Source: Winogradskyella sp. PC-19
GTDB taxonomy: Bacteria > Bacteroidota > Bacteroidia > Flavobacteriales > Flavobacteriaceae
Assembly: GCF_002163855.1 (NCBI RefSeq)
Contig: NZ_CP019332.1
Coordinates: 655,107 to 719,106 of the forward strand
Direction: 5' to 3'
Length of the DNA: 64,000 nt
The translations under genes were made by a program, and so were the position numbers. Under the pieces are notes generated by a model. That model saw only the letters and a list, made by a program, of their open reading frames with translations, had not been told where the DNA came from and did no database searches. Shown one piece after another: positions 18,701 through 26,833 of this stretch. The number at the start of each line of letters is the position of its first letter. The first letter of the stretch is position 1.

Positions 18701-18983
18701 AACTTGGGATACACCAAGATTTATAGATGGCGGTCGTATGGTGGCACCAAGAGGTGGTTTTTATGATGTAGATGGTAAATGGGCTGTTGAAGGAGAAGGC
18801 GTAGCTCCAGATATCGAAGTGATTCAACACCCAAAAAAAACCTCAAAAGGAAATGATCCTCAATTAGAACGTGCCATAAACGAAGCGCTTAAATTATTAA
18901 GAGATAATGAGTTTCAGTTAAAACCAGAGCCAAAAGCACCTATAAGATGGAAACGTCCTGAAGGTTATAAATCTGATAAATAA
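15753..18983 (+). CDS. Secreted tricorn-like S41 family peptidase
   Basis: 1076 residues with a signal peptide (cut after FSFSQ, about residue 19). Residues about 25-560 are PD40/WD40-like beta-propeller repeats, recognisable by recurring W-S-P/D-G/D-x-K and 'IAYT/IAFT' strands; a charged low-complexity linker rich in K, E and D lies near 530-550; a PDZ-like domain (about 745-840: VNIGDYILKVNGK) precedes the C-terminal S41 domain. The nucleophile is S955 in NERAGSGGD, with a GGG(S) loop in DERNNGGGSAADY. Tricorn proteases degrade peptides of several residues. The next gene starts in its stop codon (TAATG), so they are coupled. Confidence 0.92.
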   Translation: MKKFTFLAAFCISLFSFSQGTQLLRQPTLHGNNVVFVYANDLWKASTSGGNAIRLTSDEGYESSPHFSNDGKMIAFTAQYDGNVDVFVIPSKGGEPRRLTYHPGGDFVQGWTPDGKVLFRSGRESQPTMTSKFFTVSLDGGLPQALDIPRAAYGEISSDGKHLAYTPITGWDAEWRNYRGGQAMPIWVVNLKTKDLIRTQQPTGERHLDPIWLNGIVYFMSERDYTMNIWSFNPSTKEEKQITFHRKFDVKSLDSSSDKIIYEQGGYLHVYNPSTQTTNQLNITVNGDLNFYREKWSDMSARDLSNPNVSPKGKRAIFEHRGEIFTVPKENGTWQNLTNSPGVADRAPIWSPEGNKVAWFSDKSGEYQLMVANQNGQNAKAITLPNPTFYFQPDWSTDGKHIAYTDTHYNIWIVNLETEKAAIVATDSYAHPNRSMNPVWSPDSKWIAYAKQQKSHFKSIFAFNIDTKKTIQLTDPIADAISPVWDASGKYLYTLASTNYGLQSGWLDMSSYDPGARIERSLYAIVLSKNGDAPNLPKNDKEESKKEDDKKTDETVTVSIDKDGIFDRAVALDLPSLNYAALAKGPKHKIFVAEAIPNESGLKVHLYDVEKQKAEDFSKGVSQMVTSEDRKSILLFKGGKWILTSTTAAPKPGKDILKTNLKIKLNPKAEAHQIFKEGWRYMRDFLYVDNVHGAPWDDIYKWYSPWIDHVRHRTDLNYVVDIMSGEVAIGHSYVSGGDFPDVDNVPVGLLGANFKINKGRYQISKLFNGGRWNPNIKAPLTQPGNNVNIGDYILKVNGKTVSEKDNIYQYLEQTSGREITLTVNSKPSMQNAKKILVKPVRSERALRTIDWVEGNRRKVDKLSNGKLAYVYVPNTGGGGFTSFNRYYFAQQDKKGAVIDERNNGGGSAADYMIDIMSRELFGYFNSKANDNRPWTTPMAGIWGPKVMLINERAGSGGDLLPYMFKMKNIGPLIGTKTWGGLVGTWDTPRFIDGGRMVAPRGGFYDVDGKWAVEGEGVAPDIEVIQHPKKTSKGNDPQLERAINEALKLLRDNEFQLKPEPKAPIRWKRPEGYKSDK

Positions 18984-19696
18984 TGCAAATAAAAAAAATA
19001 TTGAAAATAATTGCAGGCATCGTGATTTTTATCACGTTGCCTTCTCTTTTATTTTTTGGATTTCTATATATTAAGTATGACGAGGATTTACCAACTGGTA
19101 AATCTGGTATTGAAGCAGATAATTTAGCTACAAAAATGTTAGATGGTTTAAATTACGAAGCCTATAAAAACACAGACTATATAGAATGGACATTTAAAGG
19201 ACGGCAAAGTTATAAATGGTATAAGACTGCGGATAGTTGTGAAGTAAAATGGAAAAATTTTAAAGTCATACTAGATTTTAAGAACAAGAAAAAATCTAAA
19301 GTTTTTGTGGCAAATCAGCAATATAATGGCATTGAGAAACAAAAATATATTGATAAAGCTACTGCTTACTTTAATAATGATTCCTTTTGGTTAGTTGCAC
19401 CATATAAAGTGTTTGATAAAGATACCCAACGAAAAATAGTAAAGACAAAAGACAATAAAAACGCTCTTTTAATTACTTATAAATCAGGCGGTTCGACACC
19501 TGGGGATTCTTATCTATGGCATTTAGATAAAAATAACATACCAACAAGTTATCAAATGTGGGTTAATATTTTACCGATAGATGGTCTTGAAGCCTCATGG
19601 AGCGACTGGACAACTACTAAAAGTGGTGCTCAACTACCAACATTTCATAAGTTATTATTTTTAGGATTGGAAATAACAGATATTAAAACCAAATAA
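18983..19696 (+). CDS. Conserved flavobacterial membrane-anchored protein of unknown function
   Basis: 237 residues, not recognised as a characterised family. One N-terminal transmembrane helix (about 7-29) after a short basic tail, then a soluble, Lys- and Trp-rich domain with YIEWTFKGR, YKWYKTADS and SWSDWTTTKSGAQLPTFH. The repeated aromatic strands look like an all-beta lipid- or substrate-binding fold facing the periplasm. Its ATG overlaps the stop of the tricorn-like protease gene by 1 nt, so the two are probably made together. Function is not inferred beyond that pairing. Confidence 0.75.
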   Translation: MQIKKILKIIAGIVIFITLPSLLFFGFLYIKYDEDLPTGKSGIEADNLATKMLDGLNYEAYKNTDYIEWTFKGRQSYKWYKTADSCEVKWKNFKVILDFKNKKKSKVFVANQQYNGIEKQKYIDKATAYFNNDSFWLVAPYKVFDKDTQRKIVKTKDNKNALLITYKSGGSTPGDSYLWHLDKNNIPTSYQMWVNILPIDGLEASWSDWTTTKSGAQLPTFHKLLFLGLEITDIKTK

Positions 19697-19771
19697 AGTA
19701 TTTGATTCATTAATTGTCCTATTAAAGGTTTAAAAAAAATCTTGTAAATTTATATACCTAAAATAAATTTT

Positions 19772-22546
19772 ATGAAAAAGATTTACCTTATACTATTAAC
19801 CTTACCTTTTATTGGTTTTTCTCAAAAAAAATCATTTTGGTCAAAAACTAATGCTAGTAAATTTCAGCAAACTCAATTAGTTGAAAGAAATTCTACCGCA
19901 TCTCAATTTGATGTCTATAATTTAAATTTTGAAGGAATCAAAAGCTCATTAAGCAACGCTGTGAGTCGGACATCATCCTTAGAATCAGACGTATTTATTA
20001 AATTTCCAAATGCCAATGGTGACATGGAACGTTATCAAATCTATGAAGCCTCAATTATGGAACCTGATTTTGCTGCAAAACATCCCGAGATCCAATCCTA
20101 TGTAGGTATCAATATAGATAACCCAGGAACTACAATACGATTTAGTACAACCATTTTTGGTTTTCATGCTGTAATACATTCCATAGGAAAAACATACTAC
20201 ATAGATCCTTACACGGAAGATTTAGATAATTATATCTTTTATGCTAAGGGAAATTTGTATTCTGATATAGACCGTATAGGTTGTGTTTTAACTGAAGATA
20301 TAGATTCTGGTAGAATTAATGAAAAAGGTTTAAGTACTAATATTCAAAGAAATGCAAATGATGGTCTACTTAGGACTTTTCGTTTATCATTATCTTCAAC
20401 TCAGGAGTATTCTAATTTCCATATTAATGCAGCAGGCCAAGGTTCTGCTAGTGATGCTGTAAAGCGTGCTACTGTTTTAGCTGCAATGAATGTAACTATG
20501 ACTAGAGTAAATGGTCTTTTTGAACGAGACTTTTCCTTAACTATGGAATTAGTAGAAATTATTGACCCTCCTTTTTCTAATACAAGTACAATATCCCTTG
20601 TAGAACCAGATGGATTTACTGACAATGATGCTTTTACTCTTTTAGATGAAAATCAAGTAATAACAGATGCAAGAATTGGACCTCCAAACTATGATGTAGG
20701 TCATGTATTTACTACAGGTGGTGGTGGTGTCGCATCTTTAGGTGGCATATGCTTAGATGAAACTGTTACTCCTGGGATTAATAGAAAAGCAAGAGCAGTG
20801 ACAGGGTTGCCTAGTCCAGTTGGAGACCCTTACGATGTTGACTTTGTTGCTCATGAAATGGGGCATCATTTTGGCGCAAATCACATATTTAACGGTAGTC
20901 AAGGTAATTGCTCTGGGGCAAATAGAAATGCTTCAACTTCAGTTGAACCAGGAAGTGGCACAAGTATTATGGGGTATGCTGGTATTTGTGCTGGTGATAA
21001 TATTCAACCAAATAGTGACGATCATTTTAATGCCATAAGTATTGATGAAATATTTGCAAGAATTACGGGTACAGCTCAATATTCTGCTTTTCCGACATGT
21101 TCTGTTAACACATCTAATAGTAATACCGCTCCAACAGTAAATGCTGGAAGCGACTATACGATTCCATTTGGTACTGCATTCACACTTTCTGGGACAGCCA
21201 GTGACTCAGACGGTACGGCAGTATTATCTTATAATTGGGAACAAGTTGATGCGGGTACAACAGCAGGTCAACCATCAGCAACAGATACTGATGGTCCAAT
21301 GTTTAGATCAAGACCATCGCAACCTAATGGAGATAGAACATTTCCTCAGTTGAGTGATATTCTTGCAGGTAATTTAACACCTCAATGGGAAGTTATCCCT
21401 AACGTTGCTAGAGACTTGAATTTTGCCTTAACAGTGAGAGACAATCAAACTCCTAATGGTGGACAAACTAATAGAGATGATATGCTAGTGAGTGTTGCTA
21501 ATACGGGACCATTTAGAGTAACATCTCAGTCTGCAGTTGGTACTGTCTTCAATGAAAATTCTTCAACAACAATTGAATGGGATGTCGCAGGTACAACTGC
21601 AAATGGAATTAATACATCTCAAGTAAATATACTGTTATCGACTGATGGTGGTCAAACTTTTAATACGACATTAGTTTCTGGTACAAATAACGATGGAAGC
21701 GAAACTATTACTTTTCCAAACGGTTTGACTTCAGGAAACTGTAGAATTAAAGTTGAATCTGTTGGGAATATTTATTTCGCTATAAACCCACAAGTATTTG
21801 CAATTGGTAATTATACAGTTAATTCTCAAGAATTCTGTGATGATTATCTGTTTAATGCTGGGATAACAGTTGTCGAAAATGGAGCCTCTTATACTGGGTA
21901 TGCTTTGAACATTCCAGATTCTAGAGTAATATCAGATACTAATATAAATGTAAATATTACTAGTCCTAATAATGGAGATATTTGGTATGCTATTAGAGCT
22001 CCTTGGCAACCTGCAGGATTACAACAATTAGCTTCTGGTATTTGTTCAGGAACAACAAATACAGATATTACTTTCGATGATGAAGGTGTTGCTGTAAATT
22101 GTTCTAGTACCAATAGTGGCGACAATTTTATACCTCAAGTTGCTCTATCATTTGCAGATGGACAAAATTCACAAGGCGATTGGATATTTTTCTTAACAGA
22201 TGTAGTAGTAGATGGTACAACTAGTACTTGGAACTCCGCTACAATAACAATTTGTTATGAAGAAACTTCATTTGTACTAAGTAATGATAATTTTGAACTA
22301 GACGATTTTGCCTTATTCCCTAACCCAAATAAAGGAGATTTCACATTACAGTTTAACTCTAACTCTGGTAAAGAAATTAATGTAGATGTATATGATATTT
22401 CTGGAAAATTAGTATTTGATAGTAATTATGATGCTACTTCAAGGTTTGATAAACAAATAATTTTAAACAATGTTAGCACAGGCATTTATATTATGAAAGT
22501 TAATGATGGTAATAAAACAATTACTAGAAAACTTATAATTGAATAA
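19772..22546 (+). CDS. T9SS-exported reprolysin-like metallopeptidase with P-domain
   Basis: 924 residues. Signal peptide ends near IGFSQ (about 17). A propeptide-like region is followed by a metzincin catalytic domain with HEMGHHFGANH (361-371, HExxHxxGxxH) and a Met-turn SIMGYAG. Then comes an Ig/PKD-like domain (about 450-570), a P-domain (jelly roll, about 685-825, ending TITICYE) and a C-terminal type A sorting domain (FALFPNPNKGDF...GIYIMKV...RKLIIE, last about 75 residues). The last module directs export through the outer membrane by the T9SS and attachment or release. Role: extracellular protein degradation. A perfect intrinsic terminator follows 26 nt downstream. Confidence 0.93.
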   Translation: MKKIYLILLTLPFIGFSQKKSFWSKTNASKFQQTQLVERNSTASQFDVYNLNFEGIKSSLSNAVSRTSSLESDVFIKFPNANGDMERYQIYEASIMEPDFAAKHPEIQSYVGINIDNPGTTIRFSTTIFGFHAVIHSIGKTYYIDPYTEDLDNYIFYAKGNLYSDIDRIGCVLTEDIDSGRINEKGLSTNIQRNANDGLLRTFRLSLSSTQEYSNFHINAAGQGSASDAVKRATVLAAMNVTMTRVNGLFERDFSLTMELVEIIDPPFSNTSTISLVEPDGFTDNDAFTLLDENQVITDARIGPPNYDVGHVFTTGGGGVASLGGICLDETVTPGINRKARAVTGLPSPVGDPYDVDFVAHEMGHHFGANHIFNGSQGNCSGANRNASTSVEPGSGTSIMGYAGICAGDNIQPNSDDHFNAISIDEIFARITGTAQYSAFPTCSVNTSNSNTAPTVNAGSDYTIPFGTAFTLSGTASDSDGTAVLSYNWEQVDAGTTAGQPSATDTDGPMFRSRPSQPNGDRTFPQLSDILAGNLTPQWEVIPNVARDLNFALTVRDNQTPNGGQTNRDDMLVSVANTGPFRVTSQSAVGTVFNENSSTTIEWDVAGTTANGINTSQVNILLSTDGGQTFNTTLVSGTNNDGSETITFPNGLTSGNCRIKVESVGNIYFAINPQVFAIGNYTVNSQEFCDDYLFNAGITVVENGASYTGYALNIPDSRVISDTNINVNITSPNNGDIWYAIRAPWQPAGLQQLASGICSGTTNTDITFDDEGVAVNCSSTNSGDNFIPQVALSFADGQNSQGDWIFFLTDVVVDGTTSTWNSATITICYEETSFVLSNDNFELDDFALFPNPNKGDFTLQFNSNSGKEINVDVYDISGKLVFDSNYDATSRFDKQIILNNVSTGIYIMKVNDGNKTITRKLIIE

Positions 22547-22572
22547 TTTTAAAACTTAAAATAAATTAAAAT

Positions 22573-22600
22573 GCCGAAGCTGTTAACTTCGGCGTTTTTT
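22573..22600 (+). terminator. Rho-independent terminator
   Basis: GCCGAAG, 7-nt loop, CTTCGGC, then GTTTTTT: a 7-bp GC-rich perfect stem with U-run after the metallopeptidase gene. The minus-strand gene beyond it ends at 22616, so it may serve both directions. Confidence 0.88.
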
Positions 22601-22615
22601 ATTTGACAATATTTT

Positions 22616-23143
22616 TTATTTGGACGACTGTCCCTTAAACTGTTGACTTTTCAACTTAAACAATACATTAAAACTTGTTAAACTTCCGTAACTCCTTGTG
22701 ATATATTGTTGTAAATCAATTTTCTCCTGATCGTCAAGATTTTTGCTAGAGTTAATTTTTTGTTCCATAACTCGCAAACGATCACGAACCATTGTTATCT
22801 TATGAAAAAAAGTGTCTATATCCATGACTTTACCTTGCATGTTAGGATCCCCTGCTTCAAAAATTAATTTCCCACCTTTCCATTTATCAGCGATAGTTAC
22901 AACTTCAGAGGCATCAGACCATTTTTTTAAAATGTTACGCAAACTTTTTTCAACTTCATAAAAGCTAATTGTATCGACATCGTCTTCAGCAGCTTCAATA
23001 ACTTCAAATTCAGCATCTAAATCAAGAGTCTCTAATCCATTTTCGATAAATGTCACCCAATAATGTTGAGTAGTCACATTAGTAACTACACCTTTACCAT
23101 ATTCAGCATGATTAATTCTTGAACCTATTCCTAATAATTTCAT
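22616..23143 (-). CDS. Small protein with UvrD-like Tudor N terminus, function unknown
   Basis: 175 residues. Residues 5-45 (GIGSRINHAEYGKGVVTNVT and onward, ending ETLDL) resemble the Tudor-like C-terminal module of UvrD/PcrA helicases (pattern G-x-R-V-x-H-x-x-F/Y-G-x-G-x-V). The rest is helical and charged: an EVEKSLRNILKKW segment, a central DKWKGGKLIF motif, and a predicted coiled coil around 112-150. No catalytic motif is visible. The Bacteroidota gene is divergent from uvrA, 122 bp away. A nucleic-acid or RNA-polymerase-binding adaptor role is possible but is inference only. Confidence 0.7.
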   Translation of the reverse strand: MKLLGIGSRINHAEYGKGVVTNVTTQHYWVTFIENGLETLDLDAEFEVIEAAEDDVDTISFYEVEKSLRNILKKWSDASEVVTIADKWKGGKLIFEAGDPNMQGKVMDIDTFFHKITMVRDRLRVMEQKINSSKNLDDQEKIDLQQYITRSYGSLTSFNVLFKLKSQQFKGQSSK

Positions 23144-23221
23144 AGTATTTGTATTATAATTCTATCACAATTATAACAATTCTCGAGCAAACCTTCACAC
23201 CAAATTAACAACTAAAAATTG

Positions 23222-23229
23222 TACCTTTG
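23222..23229 (+). promoter_or_regulatory. -7 promoter element for uvrA
   Basis: TACCTTTG matches TAnnTTTG exactly, 36 nt before the ATG. No TTG at 19-21 nt upstream. No inverted repeat resembling a damage-response operator was seen. Confidence 0.55.
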
Positions 23230-23265
23230 CAACTTTGCCAGTTTATCACTTAGCTGAAGTAATTT

Positions 23266-26094
23266 ATGACAACATACGACGATTCTATTGAAGTAAAAGG
23301 CGCTCGCGTTCACAACCTTAAAAATATTGATGTTACGATTCCGAGAGAAAAACTAGTCGTTATTACTGGTCTTTCTGGAAGTGGAAAATCTTCATTAGCA
23401 TTTGATACAATCTATGCTGAAGGACAACGTCGTTATATCGAAACATTTTCGGCTTACGCACGTCAGTTTTTAGGAAGTTTAGAACGTCCTGATGTAGATA
23501 AAATTGATGGTTTGTCACCAGTTATTGCTATTGAACAAAAGACAACAAGTAAATCTCCTCGTTCAACTGTTGGTACAATCACAGAGATTTATGATTTTCT
23601 TCGCCTTTTATTTGCTAGAGCTGCTGATGCTTATAGTTACGAAACTGGTGATAAAATGGTAAGCTACAGTGACGAACAAATCAAAGATTTAATTCTTGAA
23701 TCTTTTATAGGCAAACGTATTAATATTTTAGCTCCTGTAATTCGCTCTAGAAAAGGCCATTATCGTGAACTTTTTGAACAAATTGCTAAGCAAGGCTTTG
23801 TAAAAGTGCGTACAGATGGAGAAATCGTTGACCTTGAAAAAGGTATGAAACTGGACCGCTACAAAACACATGATATTGAGATAGTAATTGATAGATTAAA
23901 AATTGATGAGTCTAGCGATAACGAAAAACGACTTATGGAGTCAATAAATACAGCGATGTATCATGGCGAAGATGTACTCATAGTTATTGATCAAGACACT
24001 AACGAGCCTCGTTATTTTAGTCGAAATTTAATGTGCCCATCATCAGGTATATCGTATCCAAATCCAGAACCAAATAATTTTTCTTTCAATTCGCCAAAAG
24101 GTGCTTGCCCAAAATGTAATGGTATCGGAGAACTATATGTCGTTAACGATAAAAAACTAGTCCCCGACGAGTCGCTCTCAATAAAAAACGGAGCTTTAGC
24201 ACCACATGGACCACAAAAGAAAAGTTGGATTTTCAAACAGTTCGACACTATTGCACAGCGTTATGATTTTAAACTAACAGATGCTTGGAAAGATATTCCT
24301 GAAGAAGCTAAACAAGTTATTCTTCATGGTGGAAAAGACAAGTTTACAGTAGAGAGTAAGTTACTTGGTGTTGCTAGAGATTATAACATCGATTTTGAAG
24401 GTGTTGCAAATTTTATTGAAAGCCAATACAAATCTAATTCTACATCTCTAGTACGTTGGGCAAAAGAATATATGGATAAAGTCAAATGTCCAACTTGCGA
24501 AGGTTCTAGACTTAGAAAAGAGTCTCTTTATTTTAAAGTCGATGGCAAAAATATTGCAGACTTGGTCAATATGGATATTATCGAGCTAGGCGAATGGTCA
24601 AAAAACTTATTAGAAAGACTTTCTAGCAAGCAACAAAAGATATCATCAGAAATTATCAAAGAAATTAAAGCACGTGTAGAGTTTTTAGTTGATGTTGGCT
24701 TGACTTACTTATCGCTAAATCGAAGTTCTAAATCTTTATCTGGCGGTGAGGCACAACGTATTAGATTAGCGACTCAAATTGGTTCGCAATTAGTTGGAGT
24801 ACTATACATCTTAGATGAACCAAGTATTGGTTTACATCAGCGTGATAATGAAAAGCTAATAAACTCTTTAGTCTCTCTACGTGATGTTGGTAACTCAGTA
24901 ATAGTTGTAGAACACGATAAGGACATGATTGAACGTGCCGACCACGTTATAGATATTGGACCTTTTGCAGGTAAACATGGTGGTGAAATTATTAGCGAAG
25001 GCACACCTAAGGAGTTATTAGAACATAATACACTAACAGCAGATTATCTGAATGGACAAAAAGAAATTTCAATACCAAAAAAACGCCGCAAAGGAAACGG
25101 CAAAAAAATGGTGCTTAAAGGCTGTACAGGCAATAATTTAAAAAATGTTTCGGTTGAATTTCCTTTAGGTCAAATGATTGGAGTTACTGGTGTTTCTGGT
25201 AGTGGAAAATCCACTTTAATTAATGAAACGCTCTACCCTATTTTGAATGCACATTATTTTAATGGTGTCAAGAAACCAATGCCTTACAAAAGCATTAAAG
25301 GTTTAGAACATATTGATAAAGTTATTGATATCAACCAATCTCCTATAGGACGTACACCACGAAGTAATCCTGCTACGTATACCAAAACTTTTGACGAAAT
25401 TCGAAAGCTATTTGCAATGATACCAGAAGCGATGATTCGTGGATACAAACCAGGCCGTTTTAGTTTTAATGTTGCTGGTGGACGTTGCGAAACTTGCCAA
25501 GGTGGTGGATTACGTGTCATTGAAATGAATTTTCTACCTGATGTTTATGTCGAGTGTGAAACTTGCCAAGGCAAACGTTTTAATCGCGAAACACTAGAGA
25601 TTCGTTATAAAGGCAAGTCCATAAGTGACGTCCTAAATATGACAATTGAAGAAGCAGTTAGCTTTTTCGAACATATTCCAAAAATTTACAGAAAACTAAA
25701 AACTATTGCTGATGTTGGTCTAGGATACATTACATTGGGCCAACAAAGCACAACACTGTCTGGTGGTGAAGCACAACGTATTAAACTGGCTACAGAATTA
25801 AGTAAACGCGATACAGGTAACACATTTTATATTTTAGATGAGCCAACAACAGGGCTCCATTTCGAAGATATTAATGTATTAATGAAAGTATTAAATAAAC
25901 TAGCTGACAAAGGTAATACTGTTTTAATCATTGAACACAATTTAGATGTTATCAAAACCGTTGATTATATCATTGACATTGGGTATGAAGGCGGAAAAGG
26001 TGGCGGTCAGGTAGTTGCAAAAGGTACACCTGAACAAATTATTAAAGATCAAAAAAGCTATACGGCAAAGTTTTTGAAGAAAGAGTTAAACTAA
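23266..26094 (+). CDS. uvrA: Excinuclease ABC subunit UvrA
   Basis: 942 residues with two ABC ATPase halves: Walker [10 protein letters not shown] (about 35-43) and GVSGSGKST (about 643-651), two signature motifs ([13 protein letters not shown] and [13 protein letters not shown]) and two Walker B segments ([11 protein letters not shown] and [12 protein letters not shown]). The second zinc module is complete (CETCQGGG...CETCQG). The first has CPSSG (C257, S260) and CPKC (C281, C284), so one of four usual cysteines is missing. UvrA dimers scan for bulky DNA lesions and load UvrB. The gene stands alone; uvrB and uvrC are not in the window. Confidence 0.97.
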   Translation: MTTYDDSIEVKGARVHNLKNIDVTIPREKLVVITGLSGSGKSSLAFDTIYAEGQRRYIETFSAYARQFLGSLERPDVDKIDGLSPVIAIEQKTTSKSPRSTVGTITEIYDFLRLLFARAADAYSYETGDKMVSYSDEQIKDLILESFIGKRINILAPVIRSRKGHYRELFEQIAKQGFVKVRTDGEIVDLEKGMKLDRYKTHDIEIVIDRLKIDESSDNEKRLMESINTAMYHGEDVLIVIDQDTNEPRYFSRNLMCPSSGISYPNPEPNNFSFNSPKGACPKCNGIGELYVVNDKKLVPDESLSIKNGALAPHGPQKKSWIFKQFDTIAQRYDFKLTDAWKDIPEEAKQVILHGGKDKFTVESKLLGVARDYNIDFEGVANFIESQYKSNSTSLVRWAKEYMDKVKCPTCEGSRLRKESLYFKVDGKNIADLVNMDIIELGEWSKNLLERLSSKQQKISSEIIKEIKARVEFLVDVGLTYLSLNRSSKSLSGGEAQRIRLATQIGSQLVGVLYILDEPSIGLHQRDNEKLINSLVSLRDVGNSVIVVEHDKDMIERADHVIDIGPFAGKHGGEIISEGTPKELLEHNTLTADYLNGQKEISIPKKRRKGNGKKMVLKGCTGNNLKNVSVEFPLGQMIGVTGVSGSGKSTLINETLYPILNAHYFNGVKKPMPYKSIKGLEHIDKVIDINQSPIGRTPRSNPATYTKTFDEIRKLFAMIPEAMIRGYKPGRFSFNVAGGRCETCQGGGLRVIEMNFLPDVYVECETCQGKRFNRETLEIRYKGKSISDVLNMTIEEAVSFFEHIPKIYRKLKTIADVGLGYITLGQQSTTLSGGEAQRIKLATELSKRDTGNTFYILDEPTTGLHFEDINVLMKVLNKLADKGNTVLIIEHNLDVIKTVDYIIDIGYEGGKGGGQVVAKGTPEQIIKDQKSYTAKFLKKELN

Positions 26095-26139
26095 TCAATA
26101 TAAAATCAATCCTATTATTATAAAATTACAAATTTTAAA

Positions 26140-26826
26140 ATGAGAAAAGAAAAACACTATAAAGGCTGGAACGAAATAAAAACAAATGACTCATGGGCAA
26201 TTTTTAAAATCATGGGAGAATTTGTAAATGGTTACGAAAAATTAAGCAAAATAGGACCTTGTGTTTCTATATTTGGTTCTGCACGTACCAAACCAGACCA
26301 TGAGTACTATCAATTAGCTGTAGATGTTGCAGAAAAGATTGTAGAAAGCGGTTACGGTGTAATTACAGGTGGTGGACCAGGTATTATGGAAGCTGGTAAC
26401 AAAGGTGCCCACATTGCCGGAGGTACATCTGTTGGCCTTAACATAGAGTTACCTTTTGAACAACACGATAATCCATACATTGATAGCGATAAAAGTCTTG
26501 ATTTTGATTATTTCTTTGTGCGCAAAGTCATGTTTGTAAAATATTCACAAGGTTTTGTTGTAATGCCTGGTGGTTTTGGAACTTTAGACGAGCTATTTGA
26601 AGCGATTACATTAATACAAACTCATAAAATTGATACATTCCCAATTATTTTGGTTGGTAGAAAATTTTGGGGTGGACTTGTAGATTGGATTAAAAATACG
26701 CTGCTTAATGAAAAGAATATTAGCCCTAAGGACTTAGATTTAATTCATGTAGTAGATACAGCAGATGAAGCGGTTGAAATTTTAAACAACTTCTACGATA
26801 AATCAGAATTAAGCCCTAATTTCTAA
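26140..26826 (+). CDS. LOG family (TIGR00730) nucleotide-sugar hydrolase
   Basis: 228 residues with the two LOG signatures GGGPGIMEAGNKGA (77-90) and PGGFGTLDELFE (about 148-159), plus a Rossmann-like SIFGSARTKP start. LOG proteins cleave nucleoside 5'-monophosphates to base and ribose 5-phosphate, first described as cytokinin-activating enzymes; in bacteria they are better seen as general purine nucleotide 5'-monophosphate phosphoribohydrolases. 46 nt after uvrA and 8 nt before the next gene, so likely in one transcript. Confidence 0.88.
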   Translation: MRKEKHYKGWNEIKTNDSWAIFKIMGEFVNGYEKLSKIGPCVSIFGSARTKPDHEYYQLAVDVAEKIVESGYGVITGGGPGIMEAGNKGAHIAGGTSVGLNIELPFEQHDNPYIDSDKSLDFDYFFVRKVMFVKYSQGFVVMPGGFGTLDELFEAITLIQTHKIDTFPIILVGRKFWGGLVDWIKNTLLNEKNISPKDLDLIHVVDTADEAVEILNNFYDKSELSPNF

Positions 26827-26833
26827 ATGTAAT

